Shown: in pieces, positions 18,317 to 27,535 of the stretch | Layout: every line of letters starts with the position of its first letter | Position numbering within the stretch: the stretch's first letter is position 1 | Assembly: GCA_014656175.1 (NCBI GenBank) | Contig: BNBX01000012.1 | Location: forward strand, 62,001-126,000 | DNA: 64,000 nucleotides | Source: Streptomyces werraensis | GTDB lineage: Bacteria > Actinomycetota > Actinomycetes > Streptomycetales > Streptomycetaceae | Reading direction: 5' to 3' | Made by a program: the position numbers and the translations under genes | Notes under the pieces: model-generated | What the model saw: only the letters and a program-made list of their open reading frames with translations | Told to the model about the DNA's origin: nothing | The model's database searches: none

Positions 18317-21300
18317 GCACAGTGTTGTTGTTGTCGACCGCCGACACGGACCTGCTGGCGGCCCGGGCCTCCGGCGCCGGCTACCGCATCGGCAACCCCA
18401 CCCGCGTGGACGTCGCGGAGGAACTGCCCGCGCTGCTGGACGGCGCCGACCTGGCCGTGGTGCGGCTGCTCGGCGGCAAGCGCGCCTGGGAGGACGGACT
18501 GGCCGCGCTCGAGGCGTCCGGCATCCCCACGGTGCTGCTCGGCGGGGAGAGCGTGCCCGACGCGGAGCTGATGGCCGAGTCGAGCGTCCCGGCGGGCGTG
18601 GTCGCCGAGGCGCTGCGCTACCTCGTCGAGGGAGGCCCGGACAACCTCGCCGAACTGGCGCGCTTCCTGTCGGACACCGTGCTGCTGACCGGAGAGGGCT
18701 TCGAACAGCCGCGCAGGATGCCGGAGTTCGGTGTCCACGGCGGGCGTCCCGCCGTACCGGGCCGTCCGACGGTCGGCGTGCTCTTCTACCGCGCCCACGA
18801 ACTCAGCGGCAACACCGCCTTCGTGGACACCCTGTGCGACGCGATCGAGGCGCGCGGCGCCAACGCGCTTCCCGTGTACTGCGGTTCGCTGCGCGGCGCC
18901 GAACCGGAGCTGTACGAGCTGCTGGGCCGGGCGGACGCGCTGGTCGCCACGGTGCTCGCGGCCGGCGGCAGCCACGCCTCGCAGGCGTCGGCGGGCGGTG
19001 AGGAGGAGGCCTGGGACGTCGGCGCGCTCGCCGAGCTGAACGTGCCGGTGCTGCAGGGGCTGTGCCTCACGACCTCGCGCGCCGCCTGGGAGGGGTCCGA
19101 CGCGGCCCTCTCCCCCATGGACGCGGCCATGCAGGTCGCCATCCCCGAGTTCGACGGCCGGCTGATCACCGTCCCGTTCTCCTTCAAGGAGCAGGGACCG
19201 GACGACGTCCCGGTGTACGTCGCCGACCCCGAGCGGGCGGCACGGGTTGCCGGGATCGCCGTACGGCACGCGGCGCTGCGGCACAAGCCGAACGCGGAGA
19301 AGAAGCTGGCGCTGGTCTTCACCGCGTACCCGACGAAGCACTCGCGCGTCGGCAACGCGGTCGGGCTGGACACGCCCGCGTCGGCGGTGCGTGTGCTGGA
19401 CGCGCTGCGGGACGCCGGGTATGCCGTCGAGGGGCATCCGTCCGAGGGCGACGAGCTGATCCACCGGCTGATCGAGGCGGGCGGGCACGACGTCGAATGG
19501 CTCACGGAGGACCAGCTGGCCGCCGCGCCCGCGCGGGTGCCGCTGGCCGACTACCGGGCGTGGTTCGCGACGCTCGACCCGGAGCTGCGGGACGCGATGA
19601 CCGAGGCGTGGGGCGAACCGCCGGGCTCCCTGTACGTCGACGGGGACGACATCGTGCTGGCGTCCCTGCGGTTCGGGAACGTCGTGGTGATGATCCAGCC
19701 GCCGCGCGGCTTCGGGGAGAACCCCATCGCGATCTACCACGACCCCGACATGCCGCCGTCCCACCACTACCTGGCCGCCTACCGCTGGCTGGAGAACAGC
19801 TTCGGCGCCGACGCGATCGTCCACATGGGCAAGCACGGCACGATGGAGTGGCTGCCCGGCAAGGGCCTCGGCCTGAGCGCCGGATGCGCGCCGGACGCGG
19901 TGCTGGGCGACCTGCCGCTGGTCTACCCGTTCATCGTCAACGACCCCGGCGAGGGCACGCAGGCCAAGCGGCGCGGACACGCCACGGTCGTCGACCACCT
20001 GGTGCCGCCGATGGCCCGCGCCGACACCTACGGCGACCTCGCCAAGCTGGAGCAGCTGCTCGACGAGTACGCGCTGGTCAGCGACCTGGACCCGGCGAAG
20101 GCGCCGGCGGTGCGGGCGCAGATCTGGACGCTGGTGAAGGCCGCCGAGCTGCACCACGACCTGCACGTCGACGACCAGCCGGACGACGACGCGTTCGACG
20201 AGTTCGTCATGCACATCGACGGCTACCTGTGCGAGATCAAGGACGTGCAGATCCGTGACGGCCTGCACATCCTCGGCGGCGGGCCGGTCGGCGAGCCGCG
20301 CGTGAACCTGGTGCTGGCGGTGCTGCGCGCCTCGCAGGTGTGGGGCGGGCGGGCCAACGCGCTGCCGGGGCTGCGGGCCTGCCTCGCCGCGCACTTCGGG
20401 CTGGTGGAGAAGGAGCTGCTGGCCGGGCCGGGCGCGCCCGTGAAGGCGCCGGTGGAGCTGACGGACCTGGTCGACGGCCCCTCCCGTACGGCCGCCGACG
20501 CGATCGACCTGCTGGAGCAGCTGTGCCGGCGGCTCGCGGAGGGCATGGAGGAGCGCGGCTGGGCGGCGGACGCGGTGCCGGGCCTGGTGCGGGAGGTGCT
20601 GGGCAGCGAACTTCCGGACGCGGTGGCCGTGTTGCGGTTCGCGTGCCAGGAGGTCGTACCCCGGCTGGAACGGACGACCGACGAGATCGGGCACATCTTG
20701 CGGGCGCTGGACGGCGGGTACGTCCCGGCGGGCCCGTCGGGATCGCCGACGCGTGGACTGGTCAACGTCCTGCCGACCGGCCGGAACTTCTACTCGGTCG
20801 ACCCCAAGGCCATTCCCTCGCGGCTGAGCTGGGAGGTCGGGCAGTCGCTGGCGGACTCGCTGGTGCAGAGGTACCTGCGGGACACGGGCGGGTACCCGGA
20901 GTCCGTCGGCCTGACGGTCTGGGGCACGTCCGCGATGCGCACCCAGGGCGACGACATCGCGGAGATCCTGGCGCTGCTCGGGTGCCGACCGGTGTGGGAC
21001 GACGCGTCGCGGCGCGTGACCGGCTTCGAGGTCGTACCGCTGGAGGAGCTGGGCCGGCCCCGCATCGACGTGACGGTCCGCATCTCCGGCTTCTTCCGGG
21101 ACGCCTTCCCGCACGTGGTGGGGCTGATCGACGACGCGGTCCGGGCGGTGGCCGAGCTGGACGAGCCCGTGTCGCGGAACTTCGTCAAGGCGCACGCCGA
21201 CGAGGACACCGCCGAGCACGGCGACCGGCGGCGGGCCACCGCGCGCATCTTCGGCTCCAAGCCGGGGGCGTACGGGGCGGGGCTGCTGCCGCTGATCGAC

Positions 21301-21978
21301 GCCCGGAACTGGCGCTCCGACGCCGACCTCGCCGAGGTGTACGCGGTCTGGGGCGGCTACGCCTACGGGCGCGGACTCGACGGGCGGGCGGCGCGCGGCG
21401 ACATGGAGACGGCGTTCCGGCGGATCGCGGTCGCCGCGAAGAACGTGGACACGCGCGAGCACGACCTCGTCGACGCGGACGACTACTTCCAGTACCACGG
21501 CGGCATGGTCGCCATGGTCCGGCACCTGACGGGCGCGAGCCCGGAGGCGTACGTCGGCGACTCGGCGACCCCGGACCAGGTGAAGACGCGCACGCTGGGC
21601 GAGGAGACGCACCGGGTGTTCCGGGCGCGGGTGGTGAACCCGCGCTGGATGGCCGCGATGCGCCGGCACGGCTACAAGGGCGCCTTCGAGATGGCGGCCA
21701 CCGTGGACTACCTGTTCGGGTACGACGCCACCGCCGGGGTCGTGGACGACTGGATGTACGAGAAGCTCAGCGCGGAGTACGTGTTCTCGCCGGAGAACCG
21801 CGACTTCATGAAGAAGTCCAACCCCTGGGCGCTGCGCGGCATCACGGAACGGCTGCTGGAGGCGGCGGACCGCGGGCTGTGGGCGGAGCCGGACGCCGAC
21901 ACGCTGGAGCGGCTGCGCGCCACCTACCTGGAACTCGAGGGCGACCTCGAAGGCGACTCGGAGGGCGACGACCAGTGA
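18313..21978 (+). CDS. cobN: Cobaltochelatase subunit CobN
   Basis: 1221-aa large subunit of the ATP-dependent cobalt chelatase that inserts cobalt into hydrogenobyrinic acid a,c-diamide late in the aerobic-type pathway. Length is normal for CobN. Characteristic regions include IHRLIEAGGHDVEWL, HMGKHGTMEWLPGKGLGLS with the presumed metal/tetrapyrrole-binding histidines, YPFIVNDPGEGTQAKRRGHA, LPTGRNFYSVDPKAIPS and YLFGYDATAGVVDDWMYEKL. Overlaps cobQ and the downstream AAA+ subunit by 4 nt each. The acidic tail (GDLEGDSEGDDQ) is low complexity. Confidence 0.96.
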   Translation: MSTVLLLSTADTDLLAARASGAGYRIGNPTRVDVAEELPALLDGADLAVVRLLGGKRAWEDGLAALEASGIPTVLLGGESVPDAELMAESSVPAGVVAEALRYLVEGGPDNLAELARFLSDTVLLTGEGFEQPRRMPEFGVHGGRPAVPGRPTVGVLFYRAHELSGNTAFVDTLCDAIEARGANALPVYCGSLRGAEPELYELLGRADALVATVLAAGGSHASQASAGGEEEAWDVGALAELNVPVLQGLCLTTSRAAWEGSDAALSPMDAAMQVAIPEFDGRLITVPFSFKEQGPDDVPVYVADPERAARVAGIAVRHAALRHKPNAEKKLALVFTAYPTKHSRVGNAVGLDTPASAVRVLDALRDAGYAVEGHPSEGDELIHRLIEAGGHDVEWLTEDQLAAAPARVPLADYRAWFATLDPELRDAMTEAWGEPPGSLYVDGDDIVLASLRFGNVVVMIQPPRGFGENPIAIYHDPDMPPSHHYLAAYRWLENSFGADAIVHMGKHGTMEWLPGKGLGLSAGCAPDAVLGDLPLVYPFIVNDPGEGTQAKRRGHATVVDHLVPPMARADTYGDLAKLEQLLDEYALVSDLDPAKAPAVRAQIWTLVKAAELHHDLHVDDQPDDDAFDEFVMHIDGYLCEIKDVQIRDGLHILGGGPVGEPRVNLVLAVLRASQVWGGRANALPGLRACLAAHFGLVEKELLAGPGAPVKAPVELTDLVDGPSRTAADAIDLLEQLCRRLAEGMEERGWAADAVPGLVREVLGSELPDAVAVLRFACQEVVPRLERTTDEIGHILRALDGGYVPAGPSGSPTRGLVNVLPTGRNFYSVDPKAIPSRLSWEVGQSLADSLVQRYLRDTGGYPESVGLTVWGTSAMRTQGDDIAEILALLGCRPVWDDASRRVTGFEVVPLEELGRPRIDVTVRISGFFRDAFPHVVGLIDDAVRAVAELDEPVSRNFVKAHADEDTAEHGDRRRATARIFGSKPGAYGAGLLPLIDARNWRSDADLAEVYAVWGGYAYGRGLDGRAARGDMETAFRRIAVAAKNVDTREHDLVDADDYFQYHGGMVAMVRHLTGASPEAYVGDSATPDQVKTRTLGEETHRVFRARVVNPRWMAAMRRHGYKGAFEMAATVDYLFGYDATAGVVDDWMYEKLSAEYVFSPENRDFMKKSNPWALRGITERLLEAADRGLWAEPDADTLERLRATYLELEGDLEGDSEGDDQ

Positions 21979-23963
21979 CCACCCCCTTTCCTTTCACGGC
22001 CGTCGTGGGCCAGGACGACCTGCGGCTCGCGCTGCTGCTCAACGCGGTGTCGCCGTCCGTCGGCGGTGTGCTGGTGCGCGGCGAGAAGGGCACCGCGAAG
22101 AGCACCGCCGTGCGGGCGCTGACCTCACTGCTGCCCGAGGTCGCGGTGGTGCCGGGGTGCCGGTTCTCCTGCGACCCGGCCGCGCCCGACCCGGGGTGCC
22201 CCGACGGGCCGCACGAGGGCGTGGGCGTCGGTGCGTCCCGTCCCGCGCGGATGGTGGAGTTGCCGGTCGGCGCCTCCGAGGACCGGCTGGTCGGCGCGCT
22301 CGACATCGAGCGGGCGCTGGCGGAGGGCGTGAAGGCGTACGAGCCGGGGCTGCTGGCCGCCGCGCACCGGGGCATCCTGTACGTCGACGAGGTCAACCTC
22401 CTCCACGACCATCTGGTCGACCTGCTGCTCGACGCGGCGGCGATGGGCGCCTCGTACGTGGAGCGCGAGGGCGTGTCCGTGCGGCACGCGGCGCGGTTCC
22501 TGCTGGTCGGCACCATGAACCCGGAAGAGGGCGAACTGCGGCCGCAGTTGCTGGACCGGTTCGGGCTGACCGTCGAGGTCTCCGCCTCCCGGGAGCCGGA
22601 CCAGCGGGTCGAGGTGGTCAGGCGGCGGCTGGCGTACGACGACGATCCCGCCGGGTTCGCCGCCCGCTGGGCCGACGAGGAGGCCGCCGTACGGCGGCGG
22701 ATCGTCGCGGCGCGGGAGCTATTGCCGTCGGTGCGGCTGGGGGACGGTGCGCTGCGGCAGATCGCGGCGACCTGTGCCGCGTTCGAGGTGGACGGAATGC
22801 GGGCCGACATCGTGATGGCGCGTACGGCGACCGCGCTGGCGGCGTGGGCCGGGCGGACGGAGGTGCTCGCGGAGGACGTGCGGCAGGCCGCGCTGCTCGC
22901 GCTGCCGCACCGTCGGCGGCGCAACCCCTTCGACGCGCCGGGGCTGGACGAGGACAAGCTGGACGAGACGCTGGAGGAGTTCTCCGGGGACGACGACCCC
23001 GATCCGGACGGGGACGGCGGTGGTCCGGGTGGGGGCGGTGGACAGCCCGGGCCGGACGAGGGGCCGGCGGGCGACGGCGCCGCCGCACCGCCCGGGGAGG
23101 GCGAGGGCGAGCCCGCGCCCGGCGGGGCCGGGGAGCAGTCCCCCGTGCGGGCCGCCGAGCCCTTCCGCACCAAGGTGCTGAGCGTCCCCGGCATCGGCGA
23201 GGGGGCCGCCGGGCGGCGGTCGCGGGCCCGGACCGAGCACGGGCGGACGACCGGTGCGCGCCGCCCTCGGGGCGCCCTGACCAAGCTGCATCTCGCGGCG
23301 ACCGTCCAGGCGGCCGCTCCCCACCAGCGGGCGCGGGGGCGGTCCGGGCACGGTCTCGTCGTGCGCCGGGACGATCTGCGGCAGGCGACCAGGGAGGGCC
23401 GTGAGGGCAACCTCGTGCTGTTCGTCGTGGACGCCTCCGGGTCCATGGCCGCGCGGCAGCGGATGAGCGCCGTGAAGGGCGCCGTGCTGTCGCTGCTGCT
23501 CGACGCCTACCAACGCCGGGACAAGGTGGGGCTCGTGACCTTCCGGGGGTCGGCCGCCGATGTCGCGCTGCCGCCCACCTCGTCGGTGGACGCGGCGGCG
23601 GCCCGGCTGGAGTCGCTGCCGACCGGGGGGCGCACCCCGCTGGCGGCGGGGCTGCTCAAGGCGCACGACGTGCTGCGCGTGGAGCGGCTGCGGGACCCCG
23701 CGCGGCGGGCCCTGGTCGTGGTGGTGACGGACGGGCGGGCGACGGGTGGTCCGGAGCCGGTCGCGCTGGCGTCGCGTGCGGCGCGGCTGTTCGCGGCGGA
23801 GGGCATCGCCTCCGTGGTCGTGGACTGCGAGTCGGGGCCGGTGCGGCTCGGGCTGGCCGGGCGGCTCGCCGGAGAGCTGGGCGGGACGGCCGTGACGCTG
23901 GACGAGCTGCGGGCCGACTCGATCGCCGGCTTGGTGAAGGACGTGCAGAGGAGGGCCGCGTAG
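21975..23963 (+). CDS. Fused AAA+/VWA chelatase subunit (ChlI-ChlD type)
   Basis: 662-aa single protein combining a ChlI/CobS-type AAA+ motor and a ChlD/CobT-type VWA domain, the energising partner for CobN. AAA+ part: GEKGTAKST (Walker A, near 38), ILYVDEVNLL (Walker B), arginine finger region LLDRFGL. An acidic, Gly/Pro-rich linker occupies about 325-400. VWA part: MIDAS DASGSM near residue 484, then TGGRTPLAAGL and VTDGRAT. Proteobacteria use separate CobS and CobT; the fused form is usual in actinobacteria. GTG 21975 overlaps the cobN stop; the stop shares one base with cobO. Confidence 0.92.
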   Translation: MTTPFPFTAVVGQDDLRLALLLNAVSPSVGGVLVRGEKGTAKSTAVRALTSLLPEVAVVPGCRFSCDPAAPDPGCPDGPHEGVGVGASRPARMVELPVGASEDRLVGALDIERALAEGVKAYEPGLLAAAHRGILYVDEVNLLHDHLVDLLLDAAAMGASYVEREGVSVRHAARFLLVGTMNPEEGELRPQLLDRFGLTVEVSASREPDQRVEVVRRRLAYDDDPAGFAARWADEEAAVRRRIVAARELLPSVRLGDGALRQIAATCAAFEVDGMRADIVMARTATALAAWAGRTEVLAEDVRQAALLALPHRRRRNPFDAPGLDEDKLDETLEEFSGDDDPDPDGDGGGPGGGGGQPGPDEGPAGDGAAAPPGEGEGEPAPGGAGEQSPVRAAEPFRTKVLSVPGIGEGAAGRRSRARTEHGRTTGARRPRGALTKLHLAATVQAAAPHQRARGRSGHGLVVRRDDLRQATREGREGNLVLFVVDASGSMAARQRMSAVKGAVLSLLLDAYQRRDKVGLVTFRGSAADVALPPTSSVDAAAARLESLPTGGRTPLAAGLLKAHDVLRVERLRDPARRALVVVVTDGRATGGPEPVALASRAARLFAAEGIASVVVDCESGPVRLGLAGRLAGELGGTAVTLDELRADSIAGLVKDVQRRAA

Positions 23964-24562
23964 TGCCGAAGGGGCAGCCGAGTGTCGTGCCGGACGACGG
24001 CCTGACGACGCGGCAGCGGCGGAACCGGCCGCTGGTCGTCGTCCACACCGGGATCGGCAAGGGCAAGTCGACGGCGGCCTTCGGGCTGGCGTTGCGCGCC
24101 TGGAACCAGGGGTGGCCGATCGGGGTGTTCCAGTTCGTCAAGTCGGCGAAGTGGAAGGTCGGCGAGGAGCGGGCGCTGCGGGTGCTCGGGGACTCCGGTG
24201 AGGGCGGGTCCGTCGCCTGGCACAAGATGGGCGAGGGCTGGTCCTGGGTGCAGCGCGACGCGCAGATGGACAACGAGGAGAAGGCCCGCGAGGGCTGGGA
24301 GCAGGTCAAGCGGGACCTGGCCGCCGAGACGTACAAGCTGTACGTGCTGGACGAGTTCGCCTACCCCATGCACTGGGGGTGGGTGGACACCTCCGAGGTG
24401 GTGTCCGTGCTGCGGGACCGGCCGGGGACGCAGCACGTGGTGATCACGGGGCGCAACGCGCCGGCGGAGCTGGTCGGTCTCGCGGACCTGGTGACCGACA
24501 TGTCCAAGGTGAAGCATCCGATGGACGTCGGGCAGAAGGGGCAGAGGGGGATCGAGTGGTGA
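23963..24562 (+). CDS. cobO: Cob(I)yrinic acid a,c-diamide adenosyltransferase CobO
   Basis: 199-aa ATP:corrinoid adenosyltransferase of the CobA/CobO/BtuR family, adding the 5'-deoxyadenosyl ligand to cobalt. The P-loop HTGIGKGKSTAAFGLALRA spans about residues 28-46; QFVKSAKW and LDEFAYPMHWGWVD are family features, the latter carrying the Walker B-like Asp. About 200 aa is typical. GTG 23963 shares a base with the TAG of the chelatase gene (TAGTG), and the TGA overlaps the cobB GTG. Confidence 0.95.
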   Translation: MPKGQPSVVPDDGLTTRQRRNRPLVVVHTGIGKGKSTAAFGLALRAWNQGWPIGVFQFVKSAKWKVGEERALRVLGDSGEGGSVAWHKMGEGWSWVQRDAQMDNEEKAREGWEQVKRDLAAETYKLYVLDEFAYPMHWGWVDTSEVVSVLRDRPGTQHVVITGRNAPAELVGLADLVTDMSKVKHPMDVGQKGQRGIEW

Positions 24563-25965
24563 CGGGGACCGCCGTCGGCTCCGTTCCCCGGCTGGTCGTC
24601 GCGGCGCCCGCGTCGGGGAGTGGGAAGACCACCGTCGCCACGGGGCTGATGGCCGCGTTGTCCGCGCGCGGGATGGCCGTGTCGCCGCACAAGGTGGGGC
24701 CCGACTACATCGATCCCGGATATCACGCGCTCGCCACGGGGCGGGTGGGGCGGAACCTCGACGCGTACCTGTGCGGGGCCGAGCTGGTGGCTCCGCTGTT
24801 CGCGCACGGCGCGCGGGGGTGCGACATCGCCGTCGTCGAGGGCGTGATGGGGCTGTTCGACGGGGCCGCCGGGGAAGGGGAGCTGGCGTCCACCGCGCAG
24901 GTGGCGAAGGCGCTGCGGGCGCCGGTGGTGCTGGTGGTCGACGCGTCGGCGCAGGCCCGGTCGGTGGCTGCGCTGGTGCATGGGTTCGTCAGCTTCGACC
25001 CTGAGGTCCGGGTCGGTGGGGTGATTCTCAACAAGGTGGGGTCCGAGCGGCACGAGGTGCTGCTGCGGGAGGCGTTGGAGGTGACCGGGGTTCCCGTGAT
25101 GGGGGTGTTGCGACGGGACGCGGTGGTGGCGACCCCGGCTCGGCATCTCGGGCTGGTGCCGGTGGCTGAGCGGCGTGCTTCGGCTGTTGACGCCGTTCGG
25201 GCGATGGGGGCGATGGTTGCCGAGGGATGTGACCTCGCAGGGCTTGTCGCGCTCGCGTGCAGTGCGGGGTCCCTGGAGGCGGCGGCCTGGGATGCGGGTG
25301 AGGCGCTGTTCCCGGACCCCCTTGCCGGCCCTGGCGGGCCTCGTCCTCGCACGCCGGACGTGCCGGCAGTCGTCGCCGTGGCCGGCGGGGCCGCGTTCAC
25401 GTTCTCCTACGCCGAGCACGCCGAGCTGCTGGCCGCCGCCGGTGCCCACGTCGTCACCTTCGATCCTCTGCGGGACGAGGAACTGCCCGAGGGGACCTCC
25501 GGGGTGGTGATCGGGGGTGGTTTTCCCGAGGTGTACGCCTCCGAGCTGTCCGCCAACGAGTCCTTGCGGAAGCGGATCGCCGAGCTTGCCGCGAGCGGTG
25601 CGCCCGTGGCCGCCGAGTGTGCCGGGCTGCTGTATCTGTGCCGGGAGTTGGACGGGATGCCCATGTGCGGCGTGCTGGACGCCTCCGCCCGGATGTCGGA
25701 GCGGTTGACACTCGGGTACCGGGATGCGGTCGCCGTGAGTGACAGCGTGCTGGCGGCGGCCGGAACGCGGATGCGGGGGCACGAGTTCCACCGGACGGTC
25801 GTCGAGCCGGGGGCCGGGGCCTTCCCCGCGTGGGGGGTGCGTGTGCCCGAGCGCCGGGTCGAGGGGTTCGTCGAAGGCGCCGTGCACGCCAGTTATCTGC
25901 ACACCCACTGGGCGTCGGCGCCCGGTGTCGCCCGTCGGTTCGTGGAGAGGTGCCGGACGTCATGA
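24559..25965 (+). CDS. cobB: Cobyrinic/hydrogenobyrinic acid a,c-diamide synthase CobB (CbiA)
   Basis: 468-aa glutamine amidotransferase that amidates the a and c acetate side chains. The ATPase domain begins with the P-loop APASGSGKTTVATGL and has KVGPDYIDPGYH and VVEGVMGLFDG. The C-terminal GATase domain shows GGGFPEVYA, nucleophile Cys in ECAGLLYLCREL, and GHEFHRT near 427, with HTHWAS near the end. GTG 24559 overlaps the cobO stop; the 3' end overlaps cobI in ATGA. A local fall in third-position GC near codons 150-250 is visible but the frame is intact. Confidence 0.95.
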   Translation: MTGTAVGSVPRLVVAAPASGSGKTTVATGLMAALSARGMAVSPHKVGPDYIDPGYHALATGRVGRNLDAYLCGAELVAPLFAHGARGCDIAVVEGVMGLFDGAAGEGELASTAQVAKALRAPVVLVVDASAQARSVAALVHGFVSFDPEVRVGGVILNKVGSERHEVLLREALEVTGVPVMGVLRRDAVVATPARHLGLVPVAERRASAVDAVRAMGAMVAEGCDLAGLVALACSAGSLEAAAWDAGEALFPDPLAGPGGPRPRTPDVPAVVAVAGGAAFTFSYAEHAELLAAAGAHVVTFDPLRDEELPEGTSGVVIGGGFPEVYASELSANESLRKRIAELAASGAPVAAECAGLLYLCRELDGMPMCGVLDASARMSERLTLGYRDAVAVSDSVLAAAGTRMRGHEFHRTVVEPGAGAFPAWGVRVPERRVEGFVEGAVHASYLHTHWASAPGVARRFVERCRTS

Positions 25966-26693
25966 GCAGCAGGCTGATCGGGGTGGGCGTCGGGCCCGGG
26001 GACCCGGAGCTGGTGACCGTCAAGGGGGTCAACGCGCTGCGGGCCGCCGATGTCGTCGTCGTACCCGTGATGGACACGGGTGAGCGGGGGCGGGCCGAGG
26101 CGACCGTGCTGCACTACGTGCCCGCCGAGAAGGTCGTCCGGGTCGTGTTCGCGCTGAACGAGCGGACGGACAGGGAGCGGCGGGAGGCCGCCTGGGACGC
26201 CGCCGGTGAGCGGGTCGCCGGGATGCTGCGGGAGCGCGGCTCCGTGGCGTTCGCGACCATCGGGGATCCCAACGTCTACTCGACCTTCACCTATCTCGCG
26301 CAGACCGTCGGCGAGCTCGTGCCGGGGGTGGTGGTCGAGACCGTGCCCGGGATCACCGCCATGCAGGATCTCGCCGCCCGGTCCGGAGCCGTGCTGACCG
26401 AGGGGACCGAGCCGTTGACGCTGGTGCCGGTCACCGCCGGGAGCGCCGTGCTCAAGGAGGCCCTTGCCGGGCCGGGCACCGTCGTCGCGTACAAGTTCGG
26501 GCGGCAGGCCGGTGAGGTCGCCGAGGTGCTGCGGGAGACCGGTCGGCTCGAGGACGCGGTGTGGGGGTCCGCGCTGGGGCTGCCGGAGGAGTCCGTGCGG
26601 TCGGCGGCGCAGATGGACGGGACGCCGCTGCCGTACCTGTCGACGCTCATCGCGCCGCCCCGGCGTGCGGGCGGGCGGGGCGGGAAGCTGTGA
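25962..26693 (+). CDS. cobI: Precorrin-2 C20-methyltransferase CobI
   Basis: 243-aa SAM-dependent tetrapyrrole methylase acting on precorrin-2 (or its cobalt form). Motifs: GVGVGPGDPELVTVKGV near the N-terminus, FATIGDPNVYSTFTYL in the middle (the GDP...YS motif that separates CobI from other methylases) and VPGITAMQDLAA. ATG 25962 overlaps the cobB TGA. It is the last gene of the first half of the cobalamin cluster; an oppositely oriented ZIP transporter begins 17 bp past its stop. Confidence 0.94.
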   Translation: MSSRLIGVGVGPGDPELVTVKGVNALRAADVVVVPVMDTGERGRAEATVLHYVPAEKVVRVVFALNERTDRERREAAWDAAGERVAGMLRERGSVAFATIGDPNVYSTFTYLAQTVGELVPGVVVETVPGITAMQDLAARSGAVLTEGTEPLTLVPVTAGSAVLKEALAGPGTVVAYKFGRQAGEVAEVLRETGRLEDAVWGSALGLPEESVRSAAQMDGTPLPYLSTLIAPPRRAGGRGGKL

Positions 26694-26710
26694 ACCGGAC
26701 CGACGGACGG

Positions 26711-27439
26711 TCAGTGGGCGGCGCCCACGACCAGCCAGATGAACAGCACCCCGGCGACCGTGCACACCAGCGTGGAGCGGGCCGGGTGCGCGTGGTGGGC
26801 CTCGGGCAGGATCTCGGCCGCCGCGAGGTAGAGCAGCGCGCCGCCGAACAGGCCGAGGTAGCCGCCGAGCAGCGGCTCCGGGATCGTGAAGAACAGGGTG
26901 GAGGCGGCGCCCGCGACCGGCGCCACCGCGTCCGCCCACAGCATGGCGAGGGCGCGGCGGCGGGCGTTGCCGTAGGCGTGGGCGAGTGTGTACGTGTTGA
27001 AGCCGTCCGCGAAGTCGTGGGCGATCACCGCGACCGCGACGGCGGCGCCCATGCCGCCGCCGACCTGGAAGGCGGCGCCGATCGCCACGCCGTCCATCGC
27101 GCTGTGCCCGACCATCGCCGCGGCGGCCGTGAGGCCCACCTCGGGGGTGCGGCCGTGGTTCTCGGCCGCGCCGTGCGCGGCCTGCCGGTGGGCGAGGAGC
27201 CGCTCCACCAGGTGAGCCAGCAGGAACCCGCCCACGAAGAGCAGCAGGGCGGCCGGGACGCCGTGCACCTCGGCGCCGGCGGCTTCCAGGGACTCCGGGA
27301 GGAGTTCCAGGCCGACCACGCCGAGCATCAGTCCGCCGGCCAGGCCCAGCACCAGGTGGCGGCGGTCCGTCACACGGTGTGCCGACCAGCCGCCGGCCAG
27401 CGTCATCAGGAACGCGCCCAGCGCGACGAGGACCGCCAT
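26711..27439 (-). CDS. ZIP family metal transporter
   Basis: 242-aa ZIP-type divalent-metal importer with about eight TM helices. The metal-binding helices are recognisable: GHSAMDGVAIGAAF (TM4, His/Asp) and AHDFADGFNTYTLA (TM5, His/Asp), with a His-containing loop HHAHPARS near residue 210. ATG 27439 follows GAAGAG. It splits the cobalamin cluster on the opposite strand, tail to tail with cobI and divergent from cobM. Zinc is the usual ZIP substrate, but ZIP proteins carry other divalent ions, so a cobalt-related role deserves a look. No riboswitch or clear Zur box seen. Confidence 0.88.
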   Translation of the reverse strand: MAVLVALGAFLMTLAGGWSAHRVTDRRHLVLGLAGGLMLGVVGLELLPESLEAAGAEVHGVPAALLLFVGGFLLAHLVERLLAHRQAAHGAAENHGRTPEVGLTAAAAMVGHSAMDGVAIGAAFQVGGGMGAAVAVAVIAHDFADGFNTYTLAHAYGNARRRALAMLWADAVAPVAGAASTLFFTIPEPLLGGYLGLFGGALLYLAAAEILPEAHHAHPARSTLVCTVAGVLFIWLVVGAAH

Positions 27440-27535
27440 GTGCTCTTCGTATCCGATCAGCGGTCGCCCGCGCACGCGTGACAGCCGCTCAGCCCCCTTC
27501 GACTTCCGATCGCATTCAGAAAAGGACCTGTATCC

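Noticed and set aside
18001..21669. 1222-codon open frame antisense to cobN
   Set aside because: Third-position GC bias of cobN keeps the antisense frame open; the translation is Arg/Val/Gln/Asp low complexity without domains.
27440..27535. Zur box or second B12 riboswitch in the ZIP/cobM spacer
   Set aside because: No Zur consensus palindrome and no B12-box sequence; the spacer is too short for an aptamer.
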